Source: Strongylocentrotus droebachiensis
Taxonomy: Eukaryota; Echinodermata; Echinoidea; Camarodonta; Strongylocentrotidae
Reading direction: 5' to 3'
Assembly (NCBI GenBank): GCA_035222895.1
Contig: JAVYIG010000096.1
Span: 1-64,000, forward strand
Length of the DNA stretch: 64,000 nucleotides
The position numbers and the translations under genes were made by a program. The notes beneath the pieces are model-generated. The model worked only from the letters and a program-made list of their open reading frames with translations, was not told the DNA's origin and did no database searches. Of this stretch, positions 57,545 to 60,940 are shown in pieces (the stretch's first letter is position 1; every line of letters starts with the position of its first letter).

Positions 57545-58288
57545 GGAGAGACACACACACACAAGAGATACATGGAGATAGAGGGTTATATGGTAAGAGA
57601 CCAGAAAGAAACAGTGAGAAAGGGGGAAACAGAGAGGGAGACAGACAAGAGATACAAGGAGATAGAGGGAGAGATGATGAGAGACCAAAAAGAAACAGTG
57701 TGAGAGAGAGACAGACAGAGAGAGAGAGAGACAGACAGAAAGAGACAGAGACAGAGACAGAGACAGAGCCAGACAGACAGAGAGAGACAGACAGACAGAC
57801 AGAGAGACAGACAGACAGTCGTTTCCAGCTGGGAAAGAGGAGATGCGGTAAGGGTTTTAAATTAATTATAATAATCTGGATTTATATAGCATTTGATACA
57901 AAAAAAAACTTTCTAGCGCTTTACAGTTATTACCCCTGTCATCGGATTCATTCACACAAAAAACTTATTATATATATTTTATAAATGTAATATTGTTGAA
58001 AGGCAATTTGATTTGTATGTTGCAGAAGAAAATAAATTTGATTCCATTGGTATTATTATTGTTATAATCCTTATTATTCTACTTATCATTATTATTATTC
58101 CTACTACTATTACTATTAGTAACATTATTCACAGTTTGTTATCCTCTAAACTTACTCTCGTATTCGATCCCATAGTCTCCGTACCGCTGATTCCAATAGT
58201 CCGGTCCATACCAGCTTGCGTTACTCACAGACAGGCCGGACAGGACCAATAGAAACACTGCATAAGTTGATGATGAAGTTATCTCCAT
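36121..58288 (-). CDS. Leucine-rich-repeat ectodomain gene, 13 exons, 3' end not in window
   Basis: This is a secreted or membrane-anchored LRR protein; an LGR/relaxin-receptor-like receptor is my best guess. Coding exons, 5' to 3': 58288-58156, 57406-57253, 56330-56265, 54457-54386, 43345-43280, 42345-42268, 41722-41654, 41037-40891, 39622-39551, 39048-38977, 38476-38405, 37038-36952 and 36198-36121. They sum to 1,166 nt, or 388 codons plus two bases, with no stop. Residues 1-24 form a signal peptide, 25-44 are Tyr/Asp-rich, and Cys79 and Cys90 resemble half of an LRR N-cap. Twelve LRRs follow; examples are LNLSNNLITYL, IDLNNNELTTL and LSLDDNLITSV. Intron 1 is phase 1 and all others are phase 2, each splitting a Leu/Ile/Val codon. 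One LRR per short phase-2 exon is the known layout of LGR-family genes. No LRR C-cap or 7TM region is present, so family assignment is inference. It could also be a truncated relic. Confidence 0.8.
36199..36951 (-). other. LRR gene intron 12, no other feature
   Basis: This is AT-rich intronic sequence. I see no gene or recognisable mobile element in it. Confidence 0.5.
36952..37038 (-). CDS. LRR gene exon 12
   Basis: The exon is 87 nt, with acceptor TATATTGTCCAG and donor GTATGT, a weaker donor than the others. It encodes RVHSQKSGFEMTTIAHDAF followed by QGINGNLTT, an LRR with a few extra residues. The frame is kept on both sides. Confidence 0.75.
37050..37440. repeat. (GAAT/ATGA)n microsatellite in intron 11
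   Basis: This is an imperfect tetranucleotide repeat, mostly TGAA/AATG, with internal 20-bp-scale duplications such as GAATGATTGAATGAAAGGCT (twice). Confidence 0.85.
37441..38404. other. Rest of intron 11, no supported gene
   Basis: Open frames such as 37819-38091 (90 residues) show no domain and lie inside an intron. A GCGATTGATCCAAATCAGTC stretch near 38259 resembles the MITE family seen at 39937. Nothing else is recognisable. Confidence 0.4.
38405..38476 (-). CDS. LRR gene exon 11
   Basis: The exon is 72 nt, with acceptor ATCATTCTCAG and donor GTAAGT. It encodes DLNNNELTTLGSNSFTNL followed by LSLRT, a canonical LRR. It is phase 2 at both ends. Confidence 0.9.
38477..38976. other. Intron 10, no other feature
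   Basis: This is AT-rich sequence between exons 11 and 10. No gene and no clear repeat is visible. Confidence 0.4.
38977..39048 (-). CDS. LRR gene exon 10
   Basis: The exon is 72 nt, with acceptor TCTTTTTAG and donor GTAAGT. It encodes ELHQNSLSSIQPKMFDDM followed by TYLLH, a canonical LRR. It is phase 2 at both ends. Confidence 0.9.
39377..39524. mobile_element. MITE family A, full copy (~148 bp)
   Basis: The termini are inverted: GGCCCCTGTTTCACAAAACC on the left, and GGGCCCTGTTTCATAAAGCT as the complement of the right end. An AGCCAATCA segment and TTATAACAGTTATT lie inside. There is no coding capacity. It sits in intron 9. Related copies lie at 55380, 55801, 56065, 58404, 63401 and 63921. 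Confidence 0.8.
39551..39622 (-). CDS. LRR gene exon 9
   Basis: The exon is 72 nt, with acceptor CTTGATAG and donor GTAAGT. It encodes NLSNNLITYLAPRALTQL followed by TQLKI, a canonical 24-residue LRR. It is phase 2 at both ends. Confidence 0.9.
39937..40064. mobile_element. MITE family B (~128 bp)
   Basis: The left end GTGCCCCGTCTTACAAAGAG and the complement of the right end, GGGCCCCATCTGAGTTGATA, are inverted and related. The interior repeats GCGATTGAT/ATCAATCGC. This is a different family from the GTTTCACAAAAC MITEs, with a similar design. Confidence 0.6.
40141..40172. repeat. (GA)n plus G-run microsatellite
   Basis: A GAGAGAGAGAGAG tract is followed by a run of about nine G in intron 8. 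Confidence 0.8.
40321..40545 (+). pseudogene. LINE reverse-transcriptase C-terminal relic
   Basis: Read with one frameshift near 40370 and tolerating stops, the plus strand gives MKLDKRYSRLDM, then KHFFSNRVVD, WNSLPGYVVSATSV and WFKNRLDKYL. This is the well-known tail of CR1/L2-like LINE reverse transcriptases. In-frame stops lie before MKLDK and between VVD and WNS, so it is dead and 5'-truncated. A (GTTT)n tract near 40655 may mark the old 3' end. Confidence 0.75.
40891..41037 (-). CDS. LRR gene exon 8 (two repeats)
   Basis: The exon is 147 nt, with acceptor TTTTTCAG and donor GTAAGT. It encodes two consecutive LRRs, GLSMNQITSFPSDSLKSM and LSLDDNLITSVSKRNL. This is the only exon with two repeats, so one ancestral intron has probably been lost here. 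Confidence 0.9.
41405..41620 (+). mobile_element. tRNA-derived SINE
   Basis: The head is tRNA-like, with a TAGCTCACTTGGTAGAGC A box and a GGGTTCGAAACC B box. It runs on into a non-tRNA body (GTGCCTTTTGGTAAGGCATT, an AGGACC..GGTCCT stem and AGCAGTAAGGTAAAA). The acceptor stem does not close, so it is not a tRNA gene. It lies in intron 7. Confidence 0.8.
41654..41722 (-). CDS. LRR gene exon 7
   Basis: The exon is 69 nt, with acceptor TCTATCCTATAG and donor GTGAGT. It encodes SVMENSIDWVPPGLFSGT followed by NIEYL, a typical LRR with the N-x-I and G-L-F positions in place. Confidence 0.85.
42268..42345 (-). CDS. LRR gene exon 6
   Basis: The exon is 78 nt, with acceptor TTACATTACAG and donor GTAAGT. 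It encodes DVTRNSINFDVYTYSTLTF followed by PASLKQ, an LRR slightly longer than its neighbours. It is phase 2 at both ends. Confidence 0.8.
42556..42892 (+). mobile_element. tRNA-derived SINE with LINE-type tail
   Basis: The head has TAGTCAGGTGGGTTAAGC and GGTTTGATCCC boxes of a Leu/Ser-like tRNA. The body holds GTCCTTTGGCAAGGTATTAA. The tail, GTAGAGCGCTTAGAGACGAT and GAGCGCTATATACATG followed by A-rich sequence, resembles the 3' tail shared by L2/CR1 LINEs and V-type SINEs. It lies in intron 5. Confidence 0.8.
42984..43267. mobile_element. TIR element family D, short copy (~284 bp)
   Basis: The termini TTACTTTGAATCATCGGG and CCCGATGATTCAAAGTAA are inverted; GGTCGGTTGGTCAC and the complement of GCGACCCCCCGACC extend the arms. 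Its right edge abuts the exon 5 donor. A longer copy with another element inside it lies at 62612-63396. Confidence 0.75.
43280..43345 (-). CDS. LRR gene exon 5
   Basis: The exon is 66 nt, with acceptor TCTTATTTTAG and donor GTAAGT. It encodes TIHNTPITTFPDVSMCTSLE plus KL. It joins exon 4 in frame across the intron that holds the retrotransposon; the junction codon is Leu. A small TIR element ends 7 bp downstream of its donor hexamer. Confidence 0.85.
43490..43670. repeat. Degenerate repeat of 'GACCACCTGTATAAA' type
   Basis: Two diverged copies of a unit reading CTGTCTATGAAGACCA(TTTTT) and CTGCCTATAAAGACCA(CTTTT), each followed by CCCTTG, are visible. I recognise this as a dispersed invertebrate repeat. 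It has no coding capacity. Confidence 0.45.
43818..44469 (-). repeat. 3' LTR of the Ty3/gypsy element
   Basis: This 652-bp LTR runs from TGTTACGAATTTAG to TTTTGTTACA on the element strand. It carries TATATAAA at 44134-44127 and AATAAA at 43970-43965. The 62-residue open frames on both strands are shared by both LTRs and are not proteins. Confidence 0.95.
43965..43970 (-). terminator. Polyadenylation signal in the 3' LTR
   Basis: AATAAA on the minus strand, about 160 bp downstream of the LTR TATA box, as expected at the end of an R region. Because the element is co-oriented with the LRR gene, it could also truncate that gene's transcript. Confidence 0.55.
44470..44486 (-). other. Polypurine tract (plus-strand primer)
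   Basis: The minus strand reads AAGGAGAGGGGGAATAG directly before the 3' LTR. Next to it, at 44492-44509, lies a perfect hairpin with arms GTCACTG and CAGTGAC around TCCT. Confidence 0.85.
44510..46748. other. Noncoding 3' region of the Ty3/gypsy element
   Basis: About 2.2 kb lies between the duplication and the hairpin before the polypurine tract. It holds a T32 run (45195-45226) but no ORF above ~100 residues with a proper ATG and a recognisable domain. A hydrophobic frame at 46560-46856 begins with GTG and is probably spurious. An envelope gene is not visible. Confidence 0.55.
45195..45226. repeat. T32 homopolymer
   Basis: An uninterrupted run of 32 T on the plus strand, which is poly(A) in the element's RNA sense. 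It lies inside the 3' noncoding region rather than at the element's end. Confidence 0.95.
46749..46860. repeat. ~56-bp tandem duplication in the element's 3' region
   Basis: ACATCTGATGAAAATAATCC..GAGTAATATCCAAATAAATGGCACAGTT is present twice with one or two changes, directly after the third ORF. Confidence 0.85.
46867..47436 (-). CDS. Third ORF of the Ty3/gypsy element, coiled-coil protein of unknown function
   Basis: The ORF has 189 residues from a true ATG (47436-47434), starting about 110 bp after the pol stop and on the same strand. I recognise no family. The first half is low in hydrophobic residues and rich in Ser, Pro and Asn (for example SGFASPSTPIVDERAYSPVS). The second half, from about residue 95, forms a long amphipathic stretch with heptad-like spacing (MAAMERRFSTEMSSLREEV, then SLQHSVDHLSNKT), likely a coiled coil. 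It ends in a Ser-rich tail. There is no signal peptide or transmembrane segment, so it does not look like an envelope protein. It may be expressed from a spliced or internal transcript. The intact length in a young element suggests it is used. Confidence 0.6.
   Translation of the reverse strand: MAYHPSYLTMGMNNCNGNMDSGFASPSTPIVDERAYSPVSAAGDEAIRKLPNDEFKTATQGFIFTHTPLPIDHTPGSAGRKRLLEETRTSGRDVDRVLDAMAAMERRFSTEMSSLREEVKSLQHSVDHLSNKTEKNSDEARIFTEHVQLDIVKGVNHLSGLIQLRQEKLHKASFILQDLLTAPPSSSSN
47546..51895 (-). CDS. pol polyprotein (protease, RT, RNase H, integrase)
   Basis: This polyprotein makes the enzymes for reverse transcription and integration. It lies in the -1 frame relative to gag and is open from the slip site, giving about 1,449 residues. 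It has no ATG near its start (the nearest start-like codon is GTG at 51847), so frameshift expression is expected. Numbered from that GTG: protease FLVDSGAAVTVISS (31-44) and LLGFD; reverse transcriptase with YLDD at 478-481; RNase H with DTDAS (625-629), E674 and D699; integrase with zinc motif H1036, H1043, C1073, C1076 and catalytic D1105, D1165, E1201 (exact D-35-E spacing); a GPY/F-like module around 1319-1352. Between RNase H and integrase lie six cysteines (749-774) and two hydrophobic helices (832-851, 857-873), which are unusual. All catalytic residues I looked for are present. Confidence 0.95.
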   Translation of the reverse strand, partial: LAGADPIDQVSALKTTVSNASRIIKLVKSTGLSAFIGANVHGANAKFLVDSGAAVTVISSKVYEGIDIDLRKHLKEPTEDIQLQAANDEILHIYGTIDLDITLEDMTFKWNVFVADISDEGLLGFDFMHHFNFILEPRRGLRLNDRLFQCEIISDSSCNVIAKHDVIIPANSEFIIAGSANVTKLKGDLPYGLIEPMNSGETLQPIHVASCVVDINRNDIDLPIRVANTLGVDIHVHAGTKLANLQLIDKVYHEGNNGAKPLPRNINVVKSSSASGNLGFEDWSEDLKSLYNRSCGELSSTHERDKLAELLDKHKSTFAVSPNDLGRTSLVQHAIDTGTASPIKQRPRRPPRAFVDEEEEIIQTQLRSGVIRESTSAWSSPLVYVRKRDGSTRPCVDYRKLNEVTTKDAYPLPRIEDCLDCIGGAKIFSTLDLQSGYWQIELKEEDQQKTAFSTRSGHYEYITMPFGLCNAPSTFERGMELLMKGLQWKTLILYLDDIIVLGSTFEEHLERLDEVLGRLGQAGLKLKPSKCNLVKSEVCYLGHVVSAKGIKPDPDKIDRIHQWPTPKTVSDVRSFIGLCSYYRRFIRGFSSIASPLTRLMEKSRTFEWDSECQSAFDELKLAITSDNCMAYPNDEGMFILDTDASATGVGAVLSQLQWDESTQCELERPVAFASRSLTKTQRRYCTTRRELLAVVSFVCHFRHFLFGRKFLIRTDHSSLRWIMSFREPTDQMARWIERLSQFDFVIEHRAGRKHGNADALSRIACDPDTCDCYDKASILEKLPCGGCKTCERRHREWSDFFEEDDIIPLSARSIRPTRKPASHIQADASCQTTSISSHQGGGPEVKKGLYVMIVFVVAFFMSLISSITRCRTLWGIMIVCILGILAVFWQDIVHGGYVMNGAVLSFGGGLWSIPSRLARVNRASTSQKKVPPDKRGNHVNNGGQSDSVSGGRPELQGVIIGNLSREELITMQKDDPNVAIVLDWLTKSPDRPARNLVQDKSPTVRNLWLSWQQLQIVDGLLYKRHDTNSKLTTRLQLVVPEKLQDRVIEANHASIFAGHLGAKKTLSRISRSFFWLNMNEAVRLFIANCVICGARKRPTSKPRAPLGEYNVGHPMDRIAIDIMGPLPVSDNGNRYVMVVGDTFTKWIEAYAIPDQTAETVAEKLVNEFISRFGTPLELHSDQGRTFESNLFQDVCKLLGITKTRTTPYHPSSNGMIERFNLTLANMISSFVDKNQKDWDKNLPLLTAGYRSSTHETIGFSPNFLMLGREVRTPLEFSLDIDPIDEEPSDIGGYANRMAKMMKQSWKLARDNIGRSTSRQKRNYDLRTSVNNYEVGDLVYRLDSTRHKGLSPKLKSARWIGPCVITRKLSELIFEIRSSPRGKTTILHHDRLKPFLSSNVPSWARELSQHARNVFTTRNKRQAGTQTNPKDGIELRRSGRRPRPPVRLSL
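49229..49354 (-). other. Predicted two-helix membrane hairpin within pol
   Basis: Pol residues 832-851 (GLYVMIVFVVAFFMSLISSI) and 857-873 (LWGIMIVCILGILAVFW) are long uncharged hydrophobic runs separated by a short TRCRT loop. Ordinary Ty3/gypsy pol linkers are hydrophilic. The reading frame is intact on both sides, so this is not a frameshift artefact. Confidence 0.65.
49526..49603 (-). other. Cys cluster in the pol RNase H-integrase linker
   Basis: Cysteines at pol residues 749, 754, 756, 768, 771 and 774 include the motif CGGCKTC. The spacing suggests a small zinc-binding knuckle. I recall related linkers in other invertebrate gypsy elements, so the cluster may be family-wide. Confidence 0.6.
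51892..53091 (-). CDS. gag polyprotein of the Ty3/gypsy element
   Basis: This structural capsid/nucleocapsid protein packages the element RNA in cytoplasmic particles. I start it at the first ATG after the primer site (53091), which gives 399 residues; the frame stays open upstream but lacks another ATG. The order is: a basic start (MARRRRKTDLEQ), a charged helix of about residues 8-35, a retrotransposon-gag capsid region including WESFIFSFQNIAEACGW and LRGNAADFAF, a second helical stretch, an Arg/Gly-rich segment, then one CCHC zinc knuckle, CYECDREGHLARNC (about 308-321). The C-terminal tail is rich in Gln, Pro and His. The TAG stop (51894-51892) directly follows a GGGAAAC slippery heptamer, through which pol is reached. 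Compared with neighbouring host exons, the frame is long and intronless. Confidence 0.93.
   Translation of the reverse strand: MARRRRKTDLEQEIRELQLELDEARLQIQHSSETDAQPLEEEVQIRSPAQPRAAIQLPHQEHFDGTRPWESFIFSFQNIAEACGWNKNEKRFRILACLRGNAADFAFQQLSSDVTGDFDNLVAALNERFENRKTPASFVSQLEARRLGPKETIADYAADVRRLTTFGYPSADVDTIETISTRHFLRGIGDQNMTLTVGMHEPKSLQEAREIAERYFNLREESSSNAYRPIRALSSSQSVSVTEGRLADFERRVMSIDERLNTLSSLLKDQAERNSRDANTTGDGRQGRRGNDDRGRQPRGGRPMHNRCYECDREGHLARNCPNPRYDNRRYQQQQPFVPQAWAPPQFVPPQPQPKTQQQMWVPQAPPPPHHQHHVQHPQPMHQRQANPLPSVDNVEAGN
51895..51901 (-). promoter_or_regulatory. -1 ribosomal frameshift site GGGAAAC at the gag-pol junction
   Basis: In the gag frame the codons are GCG GGA AAC TAG. The heptamer G GGA AAC fits the X XXY YYZ rule, and GGGAAAC is a known slippery site, for example in type D retroviruses. 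A -1 slip reads GGG AAA and continues with CTA GCT into pol without a stop. Downstream, CTGG...CCAG and GGGC...GCCC could form a stem or pseudoknot; I did not fold it. Confidence 0.85.
53116..53134 (-). other. Primer binding site for tRNA-Leu
   Basis: One base inside the 5' LTR the minus strand reads TGGTGGCAGCGGTGGGATT. Its complement, AATCCCACCGCTGCCACCA, matches the 3' end of animal tRNA-Leu (AAG/UAG type) plus CCA, as I recall that tRNA. Nineteen bases match. Confidence 0.8.
53136..53787 (-). repeat. 5' LTR of the Ty3/gypsy element
   Basis: This LTR is identical by eye to 43818-44469 apart from one base (53142). It provides the element's promoter. U3 contains stacked inverted repeats: GTCCTCA/TGAGGAC, GGCCTCCG/CGGAGGCC and CTGTCCT/AGGACAG. 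Confidence 0.95.
53445..53452 (-). promoter_or_regulatory. TATA box of the 5' LTR promoter
   Basis: TATATAAA on the minus strand, in the context CCC-TATATAAA-GCC. Transcription should start about 25-30 bp downstream, toward lower coordinates. Confidence 0.65.
53792..54385. other. Intron 4, part right of the retrotransposon
   Basis: This is AT-rich intronic sequence that continues the pre-insertion intron of exon 4. It contains no gene or recognisable element. Confidence 0.5.
54386..54457 (-). CDS. LRR gene exon 4
   Basis: The exon is 72 nt, with acceptor TTTATCATCCAG and donor GTAAGT. It encodes TILGGTLQRVAADTFHNLT followed by KLTSL, a clear LRR. Its acceptor plus first ten bases recur three more times in the intronic minisatellite to its right. 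Confidence 0.85.
54448..54870. repeat. ~105-bp intronic minisatellite that includes an exon edge
   Basis: There are four units. AAGGATAGTACTGG recurs with its GATAG starting at 54451, 54551, 54659 and 54765, followed each time by an AT-rich stretch, GCACTGGTAATTCTCTC (or close) and TATTTGGTCGTA. The first unit overlaps the start of exon 4, so the unit carries that exon's splice acceptor and first ten bases. Confidence 0.9.
54871..55379. other. Intron 3 segment, no supported gene
   Basis: CAGAGCCATTTATACACAGTTTGGCCAACTTGG (54898-54930) and CCAACTCGAACCGGGTTGGCCAAACTCTGTGTATACATGTAGATGGCTCTG (from 55010) are partly inverted, which suggests a small TIR element between about 54896 and 55060. No coding region is visible. 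Confidence 0.4.
55380..55527. mobile_element. MITE family A copy
   Basis: The left end is GGGCCCCATTTCACAAAACA and the complement of the right end is GGGACCTGTTTCACAAAGCC. The inner arms pair around GTCATCAGTGACAAATGACA. It is about 148 bp long and lies in intron 3. Confidence 0.8.
55801..55933. mobile_element. MITE family A copy, diverged
   Basis: It has GTTTCATGAAACAATC at the left, AAACAGGACCC at the right and an internal TAGTCAATCAAA. It is shorter and more diverged than its relatives. Confidence 0.6.
56065..56216. mobile_element. MITE family A copy
   Basis: AGGGTCTTGTTTCACAAAAC is at the left and the complement of the right end begins GGAACCCTGTTATATTATAA. The interior has CATTTCATTGGCTGGGAGCA. 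It ends about 50 bp before exon 3's donor. Confidence 0.75.
56265..56330 (-). CDS. LRR gene exon 3
   Basis: The exon is 66 nt, with acceptor TTTTTCACAG and donor GTAAGT. It encodes FVKNYNFENLTSSTFSEDV, a weak first repeat with the F-x-N-x-x-F/L spacing. It is phase 2 at both ends; the junction codons are Val upstream and Ile downstream. Confidence 0.75.
56400..57240 (+). pseudogene. Possible decayed LINE fragment in intron 2
   Basis: Around 56800-56860 the plus strand reads IEHFITHCEVVKLLW, like the His/Cys segment (EHLF..C..V..FW) near the C-terminus of L1/Tx1-type LINEs. It is followed by interrupted, Lys/Phe-rich sequence and an A-rich end near 57220-57247. The frame is broken by stops. 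The assignment is tentative. Confidence 0.3.
57253..57406 (-). CDS. LRR gene exon 2 (N-cap with Cys pair)
   Basis: The exon is 154 nt, with acceptor TTTCCCCCAG and donor GTAATT. It encodes GNDRFNGIWSATSA, a Gly/Ser/Tyr-rich stretch, then GCTIDENELTIDCSS, which resembles the second half of an LRRNT. It enters in phase 1 and leaves in phase 2. Its acceptor region is duplicated upstream at 57819-57905. Confidence 0.75.
57490..57835. repeat. (GA)n / (GACA)n microsatellite in intron 1
   Basis: A (GA) run at about 57503-57550 is followed by two ~75-bp purine-rich repeats (GATACA/GGAGATAGAGG) and a (GACA/GAGA) run at about 57700-57818. The Arg/Glu-rich open frames through it are repeat translation. 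Confidence 0.9.
57819..57950. repeat. Duplicated exon-2 acceptor segment with SINE-like tail
   Basis: GTCGTTTCCAGCTGGG at 57819 repeats the start of exon 2 and its acceptor (57396-57411). Both copies run on into GGTA(A/C)..AAG..TTTT and TTTATATAGCATTTGATACA. The tail CTAGCGCTTTACAGTTATTA with CCCCTGTCATCGGATTC is a SINE-like dispersed end. Confidence 0.75.
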
Positions 58289-58319
58289 TATGATGTCATA
58301 GTTGAGCTCGTCAAAATAT
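58156..58319 (-). CDS. LRR gene exon 1 (signal peptide; 5' part untranslated)
   Basis: The ATG is at 58288-58286. The 44 codons begin MEITSSSTYA, followed by the hydrophobic run VFLLVLSGL and a likely signal-peptidase site after VSNA. The donor is GTAAGT at 58155. A pyrimidine tract and CAG acceptor end at 58320, so a noncoding upstream exon probably exists to the right; I could not place it. The exon ends in phase 1. Confidence 0.75.
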
Positions 58320-58403
58320 CTGAAGAGAGAGAGAGAGAGAGAAAGATATAACTTTAAATTTCTCACATGTAGATGAAATGCTCTCTTCTGTCTGCAGACA
58401 ACC

Positions 58404-58550
58404 AGGGGGCGTTTCACAAAGCCTTTTTTCAATGACAAATGACAAAAATCAGTGACAAATCTGCTGATGACCAATCAGAAGCAAGGATTTCAGTAGCTTA
58501 TAAAAAAAACTGTAATTTGTCACTGATGACAAATTCTGTAAAAAGCCCCT
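58404..58550. mobile_element. MITE family A copy
   Basis: AGGGGGCGTTTCACAAAGCC is at the left and AAAAGCCCCT at the right, with paired arms ATCAGTGACAAATCTGCTGA and TTTGTCACTGATGACAAA and an internal CCAATCAGAAGC. It lies just upstream of exon 1. Confidence 0.75.
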
Positions 58551-59304
58551 CAGGACATATCGCTTCTCTTGGTTTTAGCCTACCCGTAGGCTACTTGATA
58601 TTGAAATACATGTACATGTATGTTTGTCTTGAAAATAATAAAATTAAGTTAGTTAATAATAATAATAATCTGAATTTATATCGGCCGGTAATTATAATTA
58701 ATAAGAAATACCACCTCTAAGTGCTTCTCCGATATTATTATGTAATTATATATTATTATTATGATGTAATTGTTTTCTCACATTCCGCTGATTTGGCGGG
58801 AGTTGCTAAGCAACTATACCGATAATTTTCTTTAAATAATTTTTAAGCAGGCAGGATTTTCAACAATTTTTTTAATTGATTTTTGCGTTCTAAATGCCTG
58901 CTCTCAAAACATTGGTGCATGATTCCGGTTTTGGGTCACGTGACTCTCCTCGCTTCCTTGCAATCGCATGCAGAGCAGCAACAAATCGCGCCTGCGCACT
59001 ACTTAATTACAAAAACATCAGAATCTACAAACACAGACGTTTTTTTTAAAGGCTGTGACAGTAGGGTAAATGGCAGTCCAAAAATTGACGGTTTTTGCAT
59101 CATGTTTGGGTGGTGTAAATGAGCCTAAACGTATCAAGCTCTTCTAAGAAACCCCTCTATACATGACCTTAGATTAGACCCATTCACACAGAGCACTTTG
59201 TGAGATTCACATTTAAACTGAGATAAGAGGCCACTTCAAAGCTATTTTTGACCCACATGTTACCAACCACATCTAAGTTTGAGTTTATCTTCTTACTGTA
59301 CTAA
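58551..59304. other. 5' flank or first intron of the LRR gene, no supported gene
   Basis: The promoter and any noncoding first exon of the LRR gene should lie here or further right; I cannot place them. A CACGTGAC motif is at about 58938. Small open frames such as 58883-59122 carry no domain. Confidence 0.4.
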
Positions 59305-60765
59305 GGGTGCGTTCAATCGAATTTTCGAAGCTAGAATCACAAACATGAATCACAATTCAAAACGCCGTTACAAAAAGCAAGGTCACTGCGGTTTGCGTTC
59401 AAGCGATTTTTCATCAACGCTGATTCTAGCTCATTGCGAGCCAAACCACTGCGCATCACACTGCGCAGTATGGCCCAGGAACTTTGGCGCGCGCTTTCTG
59501 GAATTGTTTACGGCCGACTGTCGACTGCTGTTTTGAGGCGCATAGATCGCAATAATAAGACAAAGAATGAGAAGGTGATAGGAGGAAGAAACAAAGAATA
59601 ACATAAGGAAAGACAGAAAGATAAAGTCGATAGAATGATTAAAACAAAGAATAACATAAGAGAAGGTGAAAGAAGGAAGAATCGAAGAATAACATAAGGA
59701 AAGACAGAAAGACAGAAAGAGAGAGTGATAGAATGCTTAAAACAAAGAATTACATAAAAGGTGATAGAAGGAAGAAACAAAGCATAACATAAGAATAGAA
59801 GGAAGAAACAAAGAATAACAAAAGAGAAGGTAATAGAAGGAAAAAACAAAGAATAACATAAAAAATAGAAGGAAGAAACAAAGAATAACATAAGGAAAGA
59901 CAGAAAGAGAATGTGAAAAAAGGAAGGAACAAAGAATGACATAAGGAAGAACAGAAAGAGAAAGTGATAGAATGATTAAAACAAAGAATAACATAAGAGA
60001 AGGTGAAAGAAGGAAGAATCAAAGAATAACATAAGGAAAGATAGAAAAAGAAAGTAACAGAATGATTAAAACAAAGAATAACATAAGAGAAAGTGATAGA
60101 ATTATAAAAACAAAGAATAACATAAGAGAAGATGATAGAAGGAAGAAACAAAGAATAACATAAGGAAAGACAGAAAGAGAAATTGATAGAATGCTTAAAA
60201 CAAAGAATTACATAAGAAAAGGTGATAGAAGGAAAAAACAAAGAATAACATAAGTATAGAAGGAAGAAACAAAGAATAACATAAGGAAAGACAAAAAGAG
60301 CAAATGATAGAATGATAAAAACAAAGAATAACATAAGAAAAGGTGATAGAAGGAAACAAAACAAAGAATAACATAAGAATAGAAGGAAGAAACAAAGAAT
60401 AACATAAGGAAAGACAGAAAGAGAAAATGATAGAAGGAAAAACAAGGAATAACATAACGGAACAGGCCACGATGGTAAAGTGAACGCAAATTGCATGCAA
60501 AGCGGGCGCGCGGTTTTTCCCAAACTGGAAGAGGCTTCGTCATACAATCATGATTGAGAACTCCGTCCGTTCAATCGAATTTTAGCGACCGTGATTCTTT
60601 TGAATCATGATACAAAACGCATCTTTTTCAGCGTTTCATGTTTGTGTTTTCAAACACGTTTATTTTTACGACCGACGAAAAAATCGCTTGAACGCATTGC
60701 GTTTTAAACTAAACGTCTTTAGAAACCGTGATTCTAGGGTGAAAAAGTGTCGATTAAACGCACCC
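59305..60765. mobile_element. TIR element with TAA duplication (PIF/Harbinger-like, non-autonomous)
   Basis: GGGTGCGTTCAATCGA at the left and the complement of the right end, GGGTGCGTTTAATCGA, are inverted. Both ends are flanked by TAA (59302-59304, 60766-60768), the 3-bp TWA signature of PIF/Harbinger. Sub-terminal GCGTTCAAGCGATTTTT also pairs. A second left-type end, CGTTCAATCGAATTTTAGCG, begins near 60569 in direct orientation, so two nested copies are possible. There is no transposase. Confidence 0.65.
59550..60465. repeat. AAAGAATAACATAAG minisatellite inside the TIR element
   Basis: The core CAAAGAATAACATAAG recurs about every 35-70 bp, alternating with GAAAGACAGAAAGAGA, GTGATAGAATGATTAAAA and GATAGAAGGAAGAAA segments. 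Minus-strand frames of up to 265 residues (Phe/Leu/Ser-rich) are translations of this repeat. Confidence 0.9.
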
Positions 60766-60790
60766 TAAGTTGATCATAACCCTTCTAAGG

Positions 60791-60801
60791 CTTCTCTCTC
60801 A

Positions 60802-60834
<33 letters not shown>

Positions 60835-60853
60835 CTCCTCTCTCTCTATCTAT
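60791..60853. repeat. (CT)n microsatellite
   Basis: A pyrimidine tract, mostly CT dinucleotides with occasional TTT and CCTCC. Confidence 0.85.
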
Positions 60854-60940
60854 AGGTTGTTAGGGCGACAATAAAATGGACCTTAATTGAGACACAGGTT
60901 CCTCATTACATTACTCTAATTATCTGTGTATCGACTTATA

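Noticed and set aside
57466..57984. 172-residue Arg/Glu-rich protein
   Set aside because: It is a translation of the GA/GACA microsatellite.
59508..60547. Phe/Leu/Ser-rich membrane-like proteins of up to 265 residues
   Set aside because: They are minus-strand translations of the AAAGAATAACATAAG minisatellite. All three frames are open.
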